Assembly (NCBI RefSeq): GCF_007197645.1
Contig: NZ_VKGK01000009.1
Span: 1-64,000 of the forward strand
Direction of reading: 5' to 3'
DNA from: Shewanella hanedai
GTDB lineage: Bacteria > Pseudomonadota > Gammaproteobacteria > Enterobacterales > Shewanellaceae
Length of the DNA stretch: 64,000 bases
Positions 55,409-64,000 of this stretch are shown here, piece by piece. Numbering within the stretch: position 1 is the first letter of the stretch; each line of letters starts with the position of its first letter. The position numbers and the translations under genes were made by a program. A model generated the notes under the pieces. That model had not been told where the DNA came from. It did not search any database and saw nothing but the letters and a program-made list of their open reading frames with translations.

Positions 55409-56302
55409 TTAACTGGTTAGCTTTCTAGCCAAGATGGTGTGCTCAGGCATGCCTCTGCGATTTACCAACACCTCAAAACCATGGCGATTCAGCAGTGAAG
55501 TAATATCTTGCTTATGCCAAGCTGGTACGAAGGGTTCGTAAACATGCTTAGCAAGCCATTTAAAATAGAAACCAGTAAAACCATAGCCCTTAAACATCGG
55601 CCACCAGCCGTCTTTAAATTGAATAGATGAAGGTTCGCAAATAGCGAGTAAGCCTCCCTCATCGAGCACACGATGACACTCACTTAAAGCCCTGTCGATA
55701 TGTTTAGGCGGCATCTCATGAAACACGAAACTGACAGTAATGCCATCGAAGCGTTTATCGGAAAATTGAAGGTCTTCAGCTAAGCCTTGGACAAACTTAA
55801 TCTCAGGATTTGCCTTTGCTCCATGCTTCAACAGATAAGGCGAAGGGTCTAATCCCCATACATCCACAACACCTTGAGCTTTTACTTCCGCGGCCATCTG
55901 ACCGCCAGCACAACCAATATCAAGCACGCTTTCAGCTGAATCAAACCAAGAAGCCATCTCTTTACGCACCGGCTTCATCTTGCCTAGCATAGTGCCATCA
56001 AACGCACTGATATAACCTCGGGTAATGTTGTTTGAAAAATTACCATTAGGAATACCGTGGAACTCCTGCTGTAGATATTTAGGCAACAGCTCTTTACCCA
56101 TCAAGTTATCAGGAAAAACATCAGGCAACTCTATTCGACCATTGCCTTTCTTGAACAGCGAGTGCCATAAACGCCCCACATTGGTCCAAGTTTTAAAGTT
56201 AATCTCATCAGCCCAGGTTTTAGGTAGCTCTATGTTGTCCCAATCGGGAACAAGCGGGTCTTTAATTCCCTCTCTAACATCAGCTACCATGGGCTCACTC
56301 AT
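55409..56302 (-). CDS. Class I SAM-dependent methyltransferase
   Basis: 297 residues. About 110 N-terminal residues of unknown structure (rich in Trp) precede a Rossmann methyltransferase domain with SVLDIGCAGGQMAAEV (motif I), VWGLDPSPYLL and FDGITVSFVFHEMPP. The substrate is unknown; ubiquinone/menaquinone-type and small-molecule methylation are both possible. The start overlaps the greB stop by eight bases, so the two are probably one transcript. Confidence 0.82.
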   Translation of the reverse strand: MSEPMVADVREGIKDPLVPDWDNIELPKTWADEINFKTWTNVGRLWHSLFKKGNGRIELPDVFPDNLMGKELLPKYLQQEFHGIPNGNFSNNITRGYISAFDGTMLGKMKPVRKEMASWFDSAESVLDIGCAGGQMAAEVKAQGVVDVWGLDPSPYLLKHGAKANPEIKFVQGLAEDLQFSDKRFDGITVSFVFHEMPPKHIDRALSECHRVLDEGGLLAICEPSSIQFKDGWWPMFKGYGFTGFYFKWLAKHVYEPFVPAWHKQDITSLLNRHGFEVLVNRRGMPEHTILARKLTS

Positions 56303-56780
56303 CCTTAAATGCCTTATATTGAATCTTATTCACATACCACTCCTTGGATCCTGATGGTGTTGTTACTGTCACTTCATCGTCGACCTGCTTACCGATAAGC
56401 GCACGGGCCATTGGCGAGTCGATAGTAATGTAACCTAGCTTGGTATCCAGCTCGTCTTTACCCACTATGCGATATTGAACAATATCACCGGCCTCATTTT
56501 CAAGTTCGATCCAAGCTCCAAAGAAGATTTTACCCTCCTGCTGAGGTGAATAATCGACAATAGTAAGATTCTCAACCCGCTGTACCAAATAACGAACCCG
56601 GCTATCGATTTGTCTTAGCAAGCGTTTGTTATAAGTGTAATCAGCGTTCTCGGAGCGATCCCCTTGGGCAGCTGCTTCCTGCACCTTCTTGGTGATCTCT
56701 GGGCGATACTCTTTCCACAAGTACTTAAGCTCTTTATCTAAGGCCTGCCAGCCTTTCCTTGTGATCAACAAAGCTTTCAT
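56295..56780 (-). CDS. greB: Transcript cleavage factor GreB
   Basis: 161 residues. N-terminal coiled coil (LDKELKYLWKEYRPEITKKV) with acidic tip residues in GDRSENADYTYNKRLLRQID, then a FKBP-like C-terminal domain (YRIVGKDELDTKLGYITIDS, GKQVDDEVTVTTPSGSKEW). It rescues backtracked RNA polymerase. DRSENADYTYNKR favours GreB over GreA. It is divergent from ompR, as in E. coli. Confidence 0.95.
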   Translation of the reverse strand: MKALLITRKGWQALDKELKYLWKEYRPEITKKVQEAAAQGDRSENADYTYNKRLLRQIDSRVRYLVQRVENLTIVDYSPQQEGKIFFGAWIELENEAGDIVQYRIVGKDELDTKLGYITIDSPMARALIGKQVDDEVTVTTPSGSKEWYVNKIQYKAFKDE

Positions 56781-57211
56781 ATTCGTCTCTATTCCACATC
56801 TGCGTAAGCGGTAACTTAATCAGATTCTAGTTTTTTATGTTCGCCAGCCTCTATTGGATTAAGCAGCGACTCAGTCTGATGCTAGTTTACTACGAGGGAT
56901 TATCCTGTTGTCATCTAATTCTATCTTAATCACCAAAATGATTAGAATCGAGATCCAATTTCCCCTTAAAGCATTGAGATCCAATTTAGTTACAATTTCA
57001 TTACCGATGAACGGATGATAGTGAAATAAATAACCTTTTCAAAAAGTTAAATACAGCTTAAATTCTTGAAAATCTATAAAATGTAAACACAAAGAAAATA
57101 GCTGCTAGTCTTAGACAACAAAAAACAGCTATATTAGCTTACATAAAGAATACTAATATCAGCCAGTTGGCTAGCATAGCCATCGAATCCCTACCGGAAA
57201 GGATAATAAGC
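56781..57211. promoter_or_regulatory. greB-ompR divergent intergenic region
   Basis: 430 bases, A+T-rich, without a convincing gene. It must hold the greB and ompR promoters, but no operator could be matched. AAAGGATAA before 57212 is the ompR ribosome binding site. Confidence 0.5.
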
Positions 57212-57937
57212 ATGGGACAGGAAACCTCTAAAATACTCGTTGTAGATGATGATATGAGACTAAGAGCTCTACTCGAACGTTATCTAATGGAGCAAGGTTA
57301 TCAGGTTCGCAGTGCTGCCAATTCAGAGCAGATGGATCGCTTGATTGAGCGAGAAAATTTTCACCTACTGGTTTTAGATTTGATGCTTCCTGGCGAGGAT
57401 GGCCTTTCAATCTGTCGTCGACTTCGCCAAAACGGCAACCCAATCCCTATCGTCATGTTAACCGCTAAGGGCGATGAAGTAGACCGTATTATCGGTCTGG
57501 AACTCGGCGCCGATGATTACCTGCCAAAGCCATTTAATCCTCGTGAGCTGCTTGCCAGAATTAAAGCAGTCATGCGCCGCCAAGTGCAAGATGTACCTGG
57601 AGCACCGACTCAGCAAGAGGAAGAGATCACCTTCGGTGAGTTCGCGCTCAACCTTGCGACACGCGAGATGTACCATGGCGAAGAAGCGATTTCACTCACC
57701 AGTGGTGAGTTTGCCGTATTGAAGGTGTTGGTGAGTCACCCACGGGAACCTCTCTCTCGAGATAAGTTAATGAATCTCGCCCGCGGACGCGATTATTCCG
57801 CCCTCGAACGCTCTATCGATGTGCAAGTATCACGCCTACGACGCTTGATAGAGAAAGATCCCGCTAACCCAAGATACATTCAAACTGTTTGGGGTTTGGG
57901 GTATGTGTTTGTGCCCGATGGGGCTGCGCGTCGATAA
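57212..57937 (+). CDS. ompR: Response regulator OmpR
   Basis: 241 residues. Receiver domain with acidic pocket Asp12-14 and phospho-acceptor Asp56 (LVLDLMLPGEDG), then a winged-helix DNA-binding domain (SLTSGEFAVLKVLVSHPREP, SRDKLMNLARGRDYSALERS, YIQTVWGLGYVFVPDG). It controls porins in response to osmolarity. ATG 57212 is chosen for its ribosome binding site and family N-terminus; an upstream frame start at 57167 is unlikely. Confidence 0.95.
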   Translation: MGQETSKILVVDDDMRLRALLERYLMEQGYQVRSAANSEQMDRLIERENFHLLVLDLMLPGEDGLSICRRLRQNGNPIPIVMLTAKGDEVDRIIGLELGADDYLPKPFNPRELLARIKAVMRRQVQDVPGAPTQQEEEITFGEFALNLATREMYHGEEAISLTSGEFAVLKVLVSHPREPLSRDKLMNLARGRDYSALERSIDVQVSRLRRLIEKDPANPRYIQTVWGLGYVFVPDGAARR

Positions 57938-57989
57938 GCCAGCGAATGAACCTCACTAGATCGAATCTCAAACAGAAGGTAGAACTGAG

Positions 57990-59300
57990 TTGAAGTGGTT
58001 AAAAAAAATGCTTCCCCGCAGCTCGTTCAGTCAAACTGTGATGCTAATTGGCAGTCTATTGCTGATAAACCAATTAGTATCCTATCTTTCTGTTGCCACT
58101 TATTTTATTCAACCTACCTATCAGCAGATCAATCAGCTCATCGCGAGACAAGTAAAATACCTTTTCGTCGATGGCGTTGACGTTGGCCGTGAACACCTGA
58201 CGATGGTCGATGCCCTCAACGCTAAAGTCCGTGGCGATGGCATGAAGATATATAACCAGAAACAAGCACGAGCATCAGGCTTAGAGCAAACCACTTACTA
58301 TGGTTTTTTATCGTCACAGATGTCCGAACACCTAGGCGGGAAAGCAGAAGTCAGAATAGCGCAAGGCGATGATTTCGAGATCTGGATCCGTCCTCCTCAA
58401 GCCCCTTCTATCTGGATAAAAGTTCCCTTAACGGGTTTCAATGAGTACGACCTGTCGCCGTTAACCCTCTATTTAATGGTCATCGGTGCGCTTAGTGTCG
58501 CTGGCGGATGGTGGTTTGCTAGACAACAAAATAGACCGTTAAAACGATTACAAAAAGCCGCAATATTAGTCTCCATGGGCGATTACCCAGAGCCTCTTCC
58601 GCTAAAGGGGTCAACTGAAATTGTTGAGGTAACCAACGCCTTCAATCAGATGTCCCACAGCATGAAGCAGCTTGAGCAAGACCGAGCACTCTTAATGGCT
58701 GGGATCTCCCATGATCTTCGCACCCCCTTGACCCGAATTCGACTCGCCTCGGAAATGATGGTTGAAGAGGATGAGTACCTCAAGGATGGCATCGTGCATG
58801 ATATTGAAGATATGGATGCCATTATCAACCAATTTATTGCTTATATACGCCAAGATCAGGAATGCGTGCGTGAGCAAGAACAGATCAACTACCTTATTCA
58901 AGATGTTGTACTCGCAGAGTCTAACCGTGAAGGTAAAATCGAGGTCGAACTCGCCAGTTGCCCAGATATCCCGATGCAAGGGATCGCCATTAAACGCATA
59001 CTCAGTAATCTGGTTGAGAATGCCTTTCGCTATGGCGAAGGTTGGGTCAAATTAAGCTCTCACTTCGACGGTCAACGAGTGGGTTTTAGTGTTGAAGACA
59101 ATGGCCCCGGTATACCTGAAGATCAGATCCCTAAACTCTTTCAACCCTTTACTCAGGGAGACATAGCCAGAGGCAGTGTCGGTTCTGGTTTAGGACTTGC
59201 CATCATCAAACGTATCGTCGATCGACATCAAGGAGAAGTGGTACTGACAAACAGAGCCGCTGGAGGCCTGCACGCCCAAGTTTGGTTGCCACTTAACTAA
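57990..59300 (+). CDS. envZ: Osmosensor histidine kinase EnvZ
   Basis: 436 residues. Two membrane helices (about 16-38 and 155-175) flank a periplasmic loop, followed by HAMP and a dimerisation helix with phospho-His241 ([20 protein letters not shown]). The HATPase domain has [32 protein letters not shown] and [14 protein letters not shown]. It starts with TTG at 57990, 52 bases after ompR, with GAAGG upstream. It phosphorylates and dephosphorylates OmpR. Confidence 0.94.
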   Translation: MKWLKKMLPRSSFSQTVMLIGSLLLINQLVSYLSVATYFIQPTYQQINQLIARQVKYLFVDGVDVGREHLTMVDALNAKVRGDGMKIYNQKQARASGLEQTTYYGFLSSQMSEHLGGKAEVRIAQGDDFEIWIRPPQAPSIWIKVPLTGFNEYDLSPLTLYLMVIGALSVAGGWWFARQQNRPLKRLQKAAILVSMGDYPEPLPLKGSTEIVEVTNAFNQMSHSMKQLEQDRALLMAGISHDLRTPLTRIRLASEMMVEEDEYLKDGIVHDIEDMDAIINQFIAYIRQDQECVREQEQINYLIQDVVLAESNREGKIEVELASCPDIPMQGIAIKRILSNLVENAFRYGEGWVKLSSHFDGQRVGFSVEDNGPGIPEDQIPKLFQPFTQGDIARGSVGSGLGLAIIKRIVDRHQGEVVLTNRAAGGLHAQVWLPLN

Positions 59301-59305
59301 TTCTC

Positions 59306-59569
59306 CTCAACTCACTCCCTCCAAATACACCACTCAGTAATATCCAACTTGCCTTTAGTTATCGTCGTTACGATGGTTTGTGGAAATACGACGATAACAA
59401 GTCGTACACCTTGAACGATGTTGCTTTCAGTGTTGTCATTCCTCTAACAAATCAGCGTAATTTACTACGTTTTCAAACTCAGTATATCAACAGAGAATCA
59501 GAGCAAGACTTAATCGGATTCGAAGACACCTTATACAGAGCCAGCGTCGAGTACATTCACTATTTTTAA
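59306..59569 (+). pseudogene. C-terminal remnant of an outer-membrane beta-barrel protein
   Basis: The frame is open from the envZ stop to TAA 59569 and reads NIQLAFSYRRYDGLWKYDDN, then NDVAFSVVIPLTNQRNLLRF and ends RASVEYIHYF. Alternating polar/hydrophobic strands and a final Phe are the C-terminal signature of outer-membrane barrels. No ATG, signal peptide or N-terminal part exists, so this is the decayed end of a lost gene. The exact family is not recognised. Confidence 0.55.
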
Positions 59570-59597
59570 CCGTGATGAATGCTAATCGCTATAAAGT

Positions 59598-59622
59598 AAA
59601 AGGAACCTTTATGGTTCCTTTT
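59598..59622. terminator. Bidirectional terminator before the peroxiredoxin gene
   Basis: A 10-bp perfect stem (AAAAGGAACC / GGTTCCTTTT) with TTTAT loop, between the barrel remnant and the convergent peroxiredoxin gene. Confidence 0.85.
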
Positions 59623-59645
59623 GACTGTCTTAGCTAATAGTGCCG

Positions 59646-60122
59646 TTATAACAAATCTAACACCACTTCGGCCTTACTCACTTCAAACATTTTAGGTGCC
59701 TCGACATTCAGCTCGGTCACCACTCCATCTTCCAACACCATGGCATAGCGTTGTGAACGTATACCACCAAAACCAGCTGTATCCATCTGTAGGCCTAGTG
59801 CCTGAGTAAAGCTCGCATCACCATCCGCCAGCATCATAATTCCAGCAGCCTGTTGGCTATCGCCCCAAGCTTTCATTACAAAGGCATCATTCACTGAAAC
59901 ACACGCAATGATATCAGCCCCTTTGGCTTTGAACTCTTCCAATAAGGCCACAAAACCAGGCAAGTGCGATTCTGAACAGGTCGGTGTAAATGCTCCAGGA
60001 ACGGCAAATAACACCACTTTCTTACCCGCACATAAATCCGTTACGCAATGAGTTAACATTCCTTCATTGGTTAACTCTCCCAACATGACACCATCAGGAA
60101 TTCTTTCTCCTTGTTTAATCAT
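59646..60122 (-). CDS. Prx5-type peroxiredoxin
   Basis: 158 residues of the AhpC/TSA superfamily, Prx5 branch. It has the peroxidatic Cys49 in FAVPGAFTPTCSESHLPGF, and IACVSVNDAFVMKAWG and GIRSQRYAMVLEDGVV. It reduces H2O2 and alkyl peroxides in the cytoplasm using thiol donors (glutathione/glutaredoxin or thioredoxin). ATG 60122 follows GAGGTG; a TTG one codon upstream is disfavoured. Confidence 0.93.
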   Translation of the reverse strand: MIKQGERIPDGVMLGELTNEGMLTHCVTDLCAGKKVVLFAVPGAFTPTCSESHLPGFVALLEEFKAKGADIIACVSVNDAFVMKAWGDSQQAAGIMMLADGDASFTQALGLQMDTAGFGGIRSQRYAMVLEDGVVTELNVEAPKMFEVSKAEVVLDLL

Positions 60123-60243
60123 CAATCACCTCAGTTAGTAATGAAACTTATAGATTACATATTAGGCTAAGATAGCAGTTGCTGACCCAAAAAACTTATC
60201 TCAATGACATCTGAATCGTTAACTTTCATTCACTGTATTTATT

Positions 60244-60509
60244 ATACCAATCAGTATAAGAAGTTGATCTACTCAGAGTGTCTTTTGGCAAACTAATTCA
60301 AGGCGAATGGATGACATAGTGGTTGTTCCCTTATGAGTTCATTCAACGCAGAAATAGGCAGCCAAAAACACTCCTTACAGGCGAGTTTTAGCGGTTCTGA
60401 TCCTGTGTTAACGAGCTTAACCGTAGAATAACTATGCTCTTCACTCGCAGCCTTGCCTCAGGACCGCTAAACTCTCGCTGAGCGATCAAATCTTTATACT
60501 GATTGGTAT
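60244..60509. mobile_element. MITE copy C (266 bp, inverted relative to A and B)
   Basis: Terminal inverted repeats ATACCAATCAGTATAA and TTATACTGATTGGTAT are identical to copy A, and the length is the same 266 bp. The interior reads as the reverse complement of copy A (for example TTTTGGCAAACTAATTCAAG). It is non-coding and lies between the peroxiredoxin and VanZ-like genes. Confidence 0.88.
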
Positions 60510-60609
60510 TAGCCCCACTTGGCATAATTTCCTCAACAAGGGATCAAGAAATTAATGCAATGAAGTCATTAACGAAATAAGGGCATTAACAGAATGGAAT
60601 CAATTAACC

Positions 60610-60996
60610 ATGTATAAGCTCACAGTCAGCATTACCTTAAGCTTCCTTGTCTTTATCATATGGGCTATCTATCAGGCTAACACCGGAAGCAGTAATCCTA
60701 TTTTTGAACTTGTAGGATCACTCCCCTATGGTGACAAAATCGGGCACTTTAGTTTGTTTGGCATACTGACACTGATGTTTAATTTAACCTCCCGGTTCAA
60801 AACTTTCTCCCTAGGCCGCATTAACCTTTATTACGGTACTGCCATCGTCAGTATTTTTGTACTTTTAGAGGAGCTAAGTCAGGGACTAATCCCAACAAGA
60901 ACATTAGATATTATGGACTTAGCAGCAGATAGCATCGGCATAACTCTGTTTAGCTTACTCAGCTATGTCATCGCCAAACGATTTAAAATGAATTAA
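60610..60996 (+). CDS. VanZ-family small membrane protein
   Basis: 128 residues, four membrane helices, and the VanZ pattern: GDKIGHFSLFGILTLMFNL, LEELSQGLIPTRTLDIMDLA and a C-terminal helix. VanZ-like proteins in gram-negatives have no established function; a link to envelope or antibiotic tolerance is only by name. It stands alone downstream of a MITE. Confidence 0.82.
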   Translation: MYKLTVSITLSFLVFIIWAIYQANTGSSNPIFELVGSLPYGDKIGHFSLFGILTLMFNLTSRFKTFSLGRINLYYGTAIVSIFVLLEELSQGLIPTRTLDIMDLAADSIGITLFSLLSYVIAKRFKMN

Positions 60997-61161
60997 ATAA
61001 GGAAGGAGTGATTAGAAAGTACAAAAGAAATGGACATCTTGCCTTTTAACTCTTGAACTTATATACAACTACACCCCATCGACATACCAGTGAACTTTAA
61101 GTTTATTGTAATACTCAAACAACCAAATAATATCAATAACATACTTGGATATTTACCCTAA

Positions 61162-61326
61162 TTACCAACGACACCATGTGTCTCTTTCCATGCAACTATC
61201 GAGCATATTAGTAAATTGATACTTTTCACCTACTGCATTAAATGTCTCAATCTTAGTTTGCTTGCTATCATATATTCTCTGCCCTGCTGGACAAATATTC
61301 TTTAGCACTCTAGTTTTAATTAACAA
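61162..61326 (-). pseudogene. Possible gene remnant encoding a Cys-containing C-terminus
   Basis: A minus-strand frame bounded by a TGA at 61354-61356 and TAA at 61162 reads ...VLKNICPAGQRIYDSKQTK then FTNMLDSCMERDTWCRW. Its composition is protein-like, with three or four cysteines, but only TTG/GTG starts (61326, 61308) are available and no ribosome binding site is seen. It is either a short real gene or the tail of a decayed secreted protein. The rest of 60997-61405 shows nothing else. Confidence 0.3.
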
Positions 61327-61405
61327 TCTTTGTAGATTTTGCCTCTTTGATAATCAAGAATAACCAAAGTCGGTCAAGGATGAGATAAACCTACGAGGTA
61401 ACGTC

Positions 61406-62311
61406 ATGGATTCTGCTCAACTCTATCGGATGCTGGTATTTGCCAATGTTGTCGAACAAGGCTCTCTCACTGCGGCGGCAGATGAGCTGGGGATCAGCCG
61501 CTCGATGGTGAGTCAGCATCTTAAAAAACTTGAACAGAGGTGTGACACCAAGTTACTTCAGCGAACCACGCGCAAAATGGCACTGACTGAAGATGGTCAG
61601 CAACTCTACCATCACTGTGCAGAGTTATTGTTATTGGCTAAGCAGGCGGAAGAAACCACCCAACCTAAAAATAAAGAGTTAAGGGGGCGCATTACCATTT
61701 CAACGCCCATCTGTTTTGGAGAGAAGTTCATCACTCCACATATTGGAGAGTTTCATCAAGAATTCCCCAAAATACAGATAAATGTGCAGTTAGATGATCG
61801 GCGCATGAATAGGTTGGAAGACAACGTCGATATCGCCATTCAGAACGAATCCCACGCACCAACTGATTCTGCCTTTATCAAGTTAGGGCAGTTCGATGAA
61901 TATATGGTTGCCACTCCAGAATATGTAAAACAACATGGGTCACCCTTGCACCCCGATATGCTGTTAGATCATCAATGGCTTCTGCAAACGGCAAGTTACT
62001 TACCTCAATCATTCCTGCTTAAAAATAGCTATGGAGATACCTTTACCATTAAGGTGCCACCTTTTATTTGCTGCAATAGCAGACATGCGATTGCACAGAT
62101 TGCAAAGCAAGGAGTGGGAATTGCCATACTGCCAAGTTACTTAGTGGATGCTGAAATCGCACAAGGGGAGTTGACTCACATCCTACCGGACTATCATCTC
62201 AATGAAACGGATGTCTATGCTATACACCCTTTTAATAGCGCTATCCCACCGAGAGTTAAGGCCTTTTTAGAATTCATCCAATTGAAGCTAAAAACAGCAT
62301 ATAATAATTGA
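61406..62311 (+). CDS. LysR-family transcriptional regulator
   Basis: 301 residues. N-terminal winged HTH (QGSLTAAADELGISRSMVSQ, LKKLEQRCDTKLLQRTTRKM) precedes a periplasmic-binding-like effector domain, of the CrgA/AaeR-like subgroup (LRGRITISTPICFGEKFITP, DIAIQNESHAPTDSAF). GAGGTAACGTC stands before the ATG. The GST gene starts about 100 bases downstream on the same strand and is a possible target. The effector is unknown. Confidence 0.9.
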   Translation: MDSAQLYRMLVFANVVEQGSLTAAADELGISRSMVSQHLKKLEQRCDTKLLQRTTRKMALTEDGQQLYHHCAELLLLAKQAEETTQPKNKELRGRITISTPICFGEKFITPHIGEFHQEFPKIQINVQLDDRRMNRLEDNVDIAIQNESHAPTDSAFIKLGQFDEYMVATPEYVKQHGSPLHPDMLLDHQWLLQTASYLPQSFLLKNSYGDTFTIKVPPFICCNSRHAIAQIAKQGVGIAILPSYLVDAEIAQGELTHILPDYHLNETDVYAIHPFNSAIPPRVKAFLEFIQLKLKTAYNN

Positions 62312-62414
62312 ATCAGAGTCGAATAAATCTGACCATAGAATAATAAGCTAAGATTATGGTGGCGCAGTTTATTTGAACACCACAATAATGCATATCAATT
62401 AGGGGAGATAAGTG

Positions 62415-63068
62415 ATGGAGTTGTTTTATCATCCACTTTCCCGTTATTCGCAAAAAGTGCTCTTGGCACTTTATGAGAAACAAGCCAACTTTTTCCCCAG
62501 AGTGATAGAACTATCAGATCCACTTTCTAGACAGGACTTTAGCCTTTTTTACCCTCCAGGAAAAGTGCCATTATTAAAGAGTAAGCAGGAAATTCTAATC
62601 CCAGAATCCAGCATTATCATCGAGTATGTTGATAACGAGTTTCCTCAAAAAGGAACCCGTTTAATCCCATTAGATACCTCGATATCCCTAGATACTCGGC
62701 TTCAAGATCGATTGATCGATCTGGAATTAAGCAATACGCTTTTTGAATTTGAGCAACAACAGTTAAACCCCGAAACCAGTAACCAAATAAAGCTCAAACA
62801 GTTAGAAAAACACATTAACCGTTTCTTGCAATATCTCGATGACATACTTGAAAAAAATCATTGGTTATGTGGCGACAGCTTAACCTTAGCCGATTGTGCC
62901 CTTATCCCTTGCTTGCCCTATGCTCGTACGCATTTTCAGCTTTTTAAATACGACAACCTGAGCCGATACTGGGCACAAGCCCAGCTACGAGGGGCTTATC
63001 TACAAGTTAAAGAGGAGATAGAGTTAGCACAAACAGAGGTGTTAGTAGGCCGTAGGCCGATACCTTAA
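62415..63068 (+). CDS. Glutathione S-transferase family protein
   Basis: 217 residues. N-terminal thioredoxin-like GST domain (MELFYHPLSRYSQKVLLALY, GKVPLLKSKQEILIPESSII with the cis-Pro VP and ES glutathione-binding pair) precedes an all-helical C-terminal domain (HWLCGDSLTLADCALIPCLP). It conjugates or reduces with glutathione; the substrate is unknown. ATG 62415 follows GGGGAGA; GTG 62412 is one codon earlier. Confidence 0.88.
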   Translation: MELFYHPLSRYSQKVLLALYEKQANFFPRVIELSDPLSRQDFSLFYPPGKVPLLKSKQEILIPESSIIIEYVDNEFPQKGTRLIPLDTSISLDTRLQDRLIDLELSNTLFEFEQQQLNPETSNQIKLKQLEKHINRFLQYLDDILEKNHWLCGDSLTLADCALIPCLPYARTHFQLFKYDNLSRYWAQAQLRGAYLQVKEEIELAQTEVLVGRRPIP

Positions 63069-63120
63069 AAGCAGATTCTAGGCTTGGATACTAGCTGGCT
63101 CTAGGCTAGTGTATTAGCTG

Positions 63121-63218
63121 GTTCTAGGTTCTAGGTTCTAGGTTCTAGGTTCTAGGTTCTAGGTTCTAGGTTCTAGGTTCTAGGTTCTAGGTTCTAGGTT
63201 CTAGGTTCTAGGTTCTAG
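63121..63218. repeat. Heptamer tandem array, 14 perfect GTTCTAG units
   Basis: Fourteen uninterrupted copies of GTTCTAG fill 98 bases between two convergent genes. The preceding 50 bases contain degenerate relatives (TTCTAGGCTTGG, GGCTCTAGGCTAG), the likely seed of the array. Each unit holds the tetranucleotide CTAG, normally rare in this bacterial group. Confidence 0.97.
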
Positions 63219-63249
63219 CAAAAATTTAATGATTAAAATGCACTCGGTT

Positions 63250-63780
63250 CTACATGTTGCGCTCTTTCTTTAGCTGTAAGAACTCTTTCCACTTCACCAC
63301 TTCTGGTGGTAACTCTGGTGCTGGACCTTCAAAGTTAACCTCTTTCACCATGGTATCAATCGGCACTTGTTTACCCTTGCATACAAATACGCCACGCACA
63401 TGCACGATACAATGGAGTTTGTTTTCACTCACAAACTTTTGCTCTATATAAAAATACTTCTCATCCCAGCCCACTAATTTAGTTTCAATCTCAAACTTAG
63501 TGAACGGTTTGATATCCTTGATATAAGTGAACTCCGCCGCGTTAACAATCGGCATCCATTTAAGTTTAATAAACCGTTTAAGGAAGCCCATCTCAGCCAG
63601 CATATAGGTTCTGGCCAAATCCATAAAAGCCGGATAGCGTGAGTTTGTCACATGTAAATTAATGTCACAATCCAAAGGTAAGGCGCGGTATGCGATACGA
63701 CTGGTGCCTAAAAAACCAATAGAATTGCAGTGTCGTACACGCCAAATAAACAACCAAAATAACCTAAAATAAAGATTCAT
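63250..63780 (-). CDS. Thioesterase (4HBT/hotdog fold) protein
   Basis: 176 residues. A hydrophobic N-terminus (about 3-14) precedes a hotdog domain with the pattern LPLDCDINLHVTNSRYPAFM (Asp and Asn-x-H region like YbgC/THEM6-type thioesterases) and TKFEIETKLVGWDEKYFYIE. It probably hydrolyses acyl-CoA or acyl-ACP thioesters near the inner membrane. The substrate is unknown. The heptamer array lies just past its stop. Confidence 0.83.
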   Translation of the reverse strand: MNLYFRLFWLFIWRVRHCNSIGFLGTSRIAYRALPLDCDINLHVTNSRYPAFMDLARTYMLAEMGFLKRFIKLKWMPIVNAAEFTYIKDIKPFTKFEIETKLVGWDEKYFYIEQKFVSENKLHCIVHVRGVFVCKGKQVPIDTMVKEVNFEGPAPELPPEVVKWKEFLQLKKERNM

Positions 63781-64000
63781 CTGCAGCTTTGCCTACATCC
63801 TTGAGCAATAAGAACCGAAAGGCTATCAGAGGTCATACCAGATAACAAGGCAAGCTATACCGCTTATCCTTTATCTGGGTTACCTCTAAGTAGAATACGA
63901 AGAGAGTAAAGGTACCAGCAAGATGCTATTCCGCTTATATCTCAGAGTGATTTGTATGCCATACTGTGGATAATTTTCTTTTATAAGCAAGAATATAACG
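63781..64000. other. Terminal intergenic segment
   Basis: 220 bases to the window edge, upstream of the thioesterase gene, with no recognisable gene, repeat or terminator. Confidence 0.5.

Noticed and set aside
63121..63218. CRISPR-like regular repeats
   Set aside because: The unit is seven bases with no spacers and there are no cas genes; it is a microsatellite.

Overview
The window is a gammaproteobacterial chromosome segment, most probably Shewanella. The main evidence is a 187-residue tetraheme quinol dehydrogenase that matches CymA, together with lexA-sulA, plsB, a caa3-type oxidase cluster with a two-cytochrome subunit II, greB/ompR/envZ, tex, bioH and nfuA. No rRNA, tRNA or CRISPR array was seen. 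The species cannot be fixed from sequence alone.

Layout. (1) 1-2640 is a scrambled mobile-element graveyard. It holds two near-identical 3' pieces of an IS200-like (Y1/HUH) transposase in direct repeat, then a small orphan gene that may be a toxin immunity gene. After these come tandem copies of the 5' end of the same transposase. (2) 2673-4180 is a haloalkane dehalogenase facing a MarR-type regulator, with a duplicated operator-like motif between them. (3) 4526-12695 contains cymA and then a copper/silver detoxification cluster: small secreted Cys/Met/His-rich proteins, a heavy-metal-binding-domain protein, a CusB-like adaptor with three such domains, and a CusA pump. No CusC is present. (4) 12772-19748 carries a two-domain VOC protein, a single-domain globin immediately followed by a membrane diguanylate cyclase, a YiaW/YiaV-like pair, an AraC regulator and a tryptophan-type permease. 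(5) 19859-23727 is plsB facing lexA-sulA. lexA has two perfect SOS boxes.

(6) 24161-33300 is a complete aa3/caa3 cytochrome c oxidase cluster: structural subunits, Cox11, SURF1, heme A and heme O synthases, Sco and an extra CxxxC membrane protein. (7) 33492-42249 is a chemosensory operon in the order STAS-cheY-cheA-cheW-receptor-cheR-cheB. Its receptor carries five tandem PAS domains with an exact 390-bp period and resembles Aer2. It sits directly downstream of the oxidase genes, which makes oxygen or redox sensing the natural hypothesis. (8) 42265-64000 is mostly housekeeping: polysaccharide deacetylase, DinF, NfuA, M14 peptidase, ComF, BioH, LTA-synthase-like sulfatase, Tex, methyltransferase, GreB, OmpR/EnvZ, peroxiredoxin, VanZ, LysR, GST and a thioesterase.

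Three copies of a 266-314 bp MITE with 16-bp terminal inverted repeats lie at 18224, 49859 and 60244. A perfect 14-copy heptamer array (GTTCTAG) lies at 63121-63218. The best candidates for new biology are the five-PAS receptor system, the globin plus diguanylate cyclase pair (a possible split globin-coupled sensor), the CusC-less copper cluster with its unclassified secreted proteins, and the MITE family.
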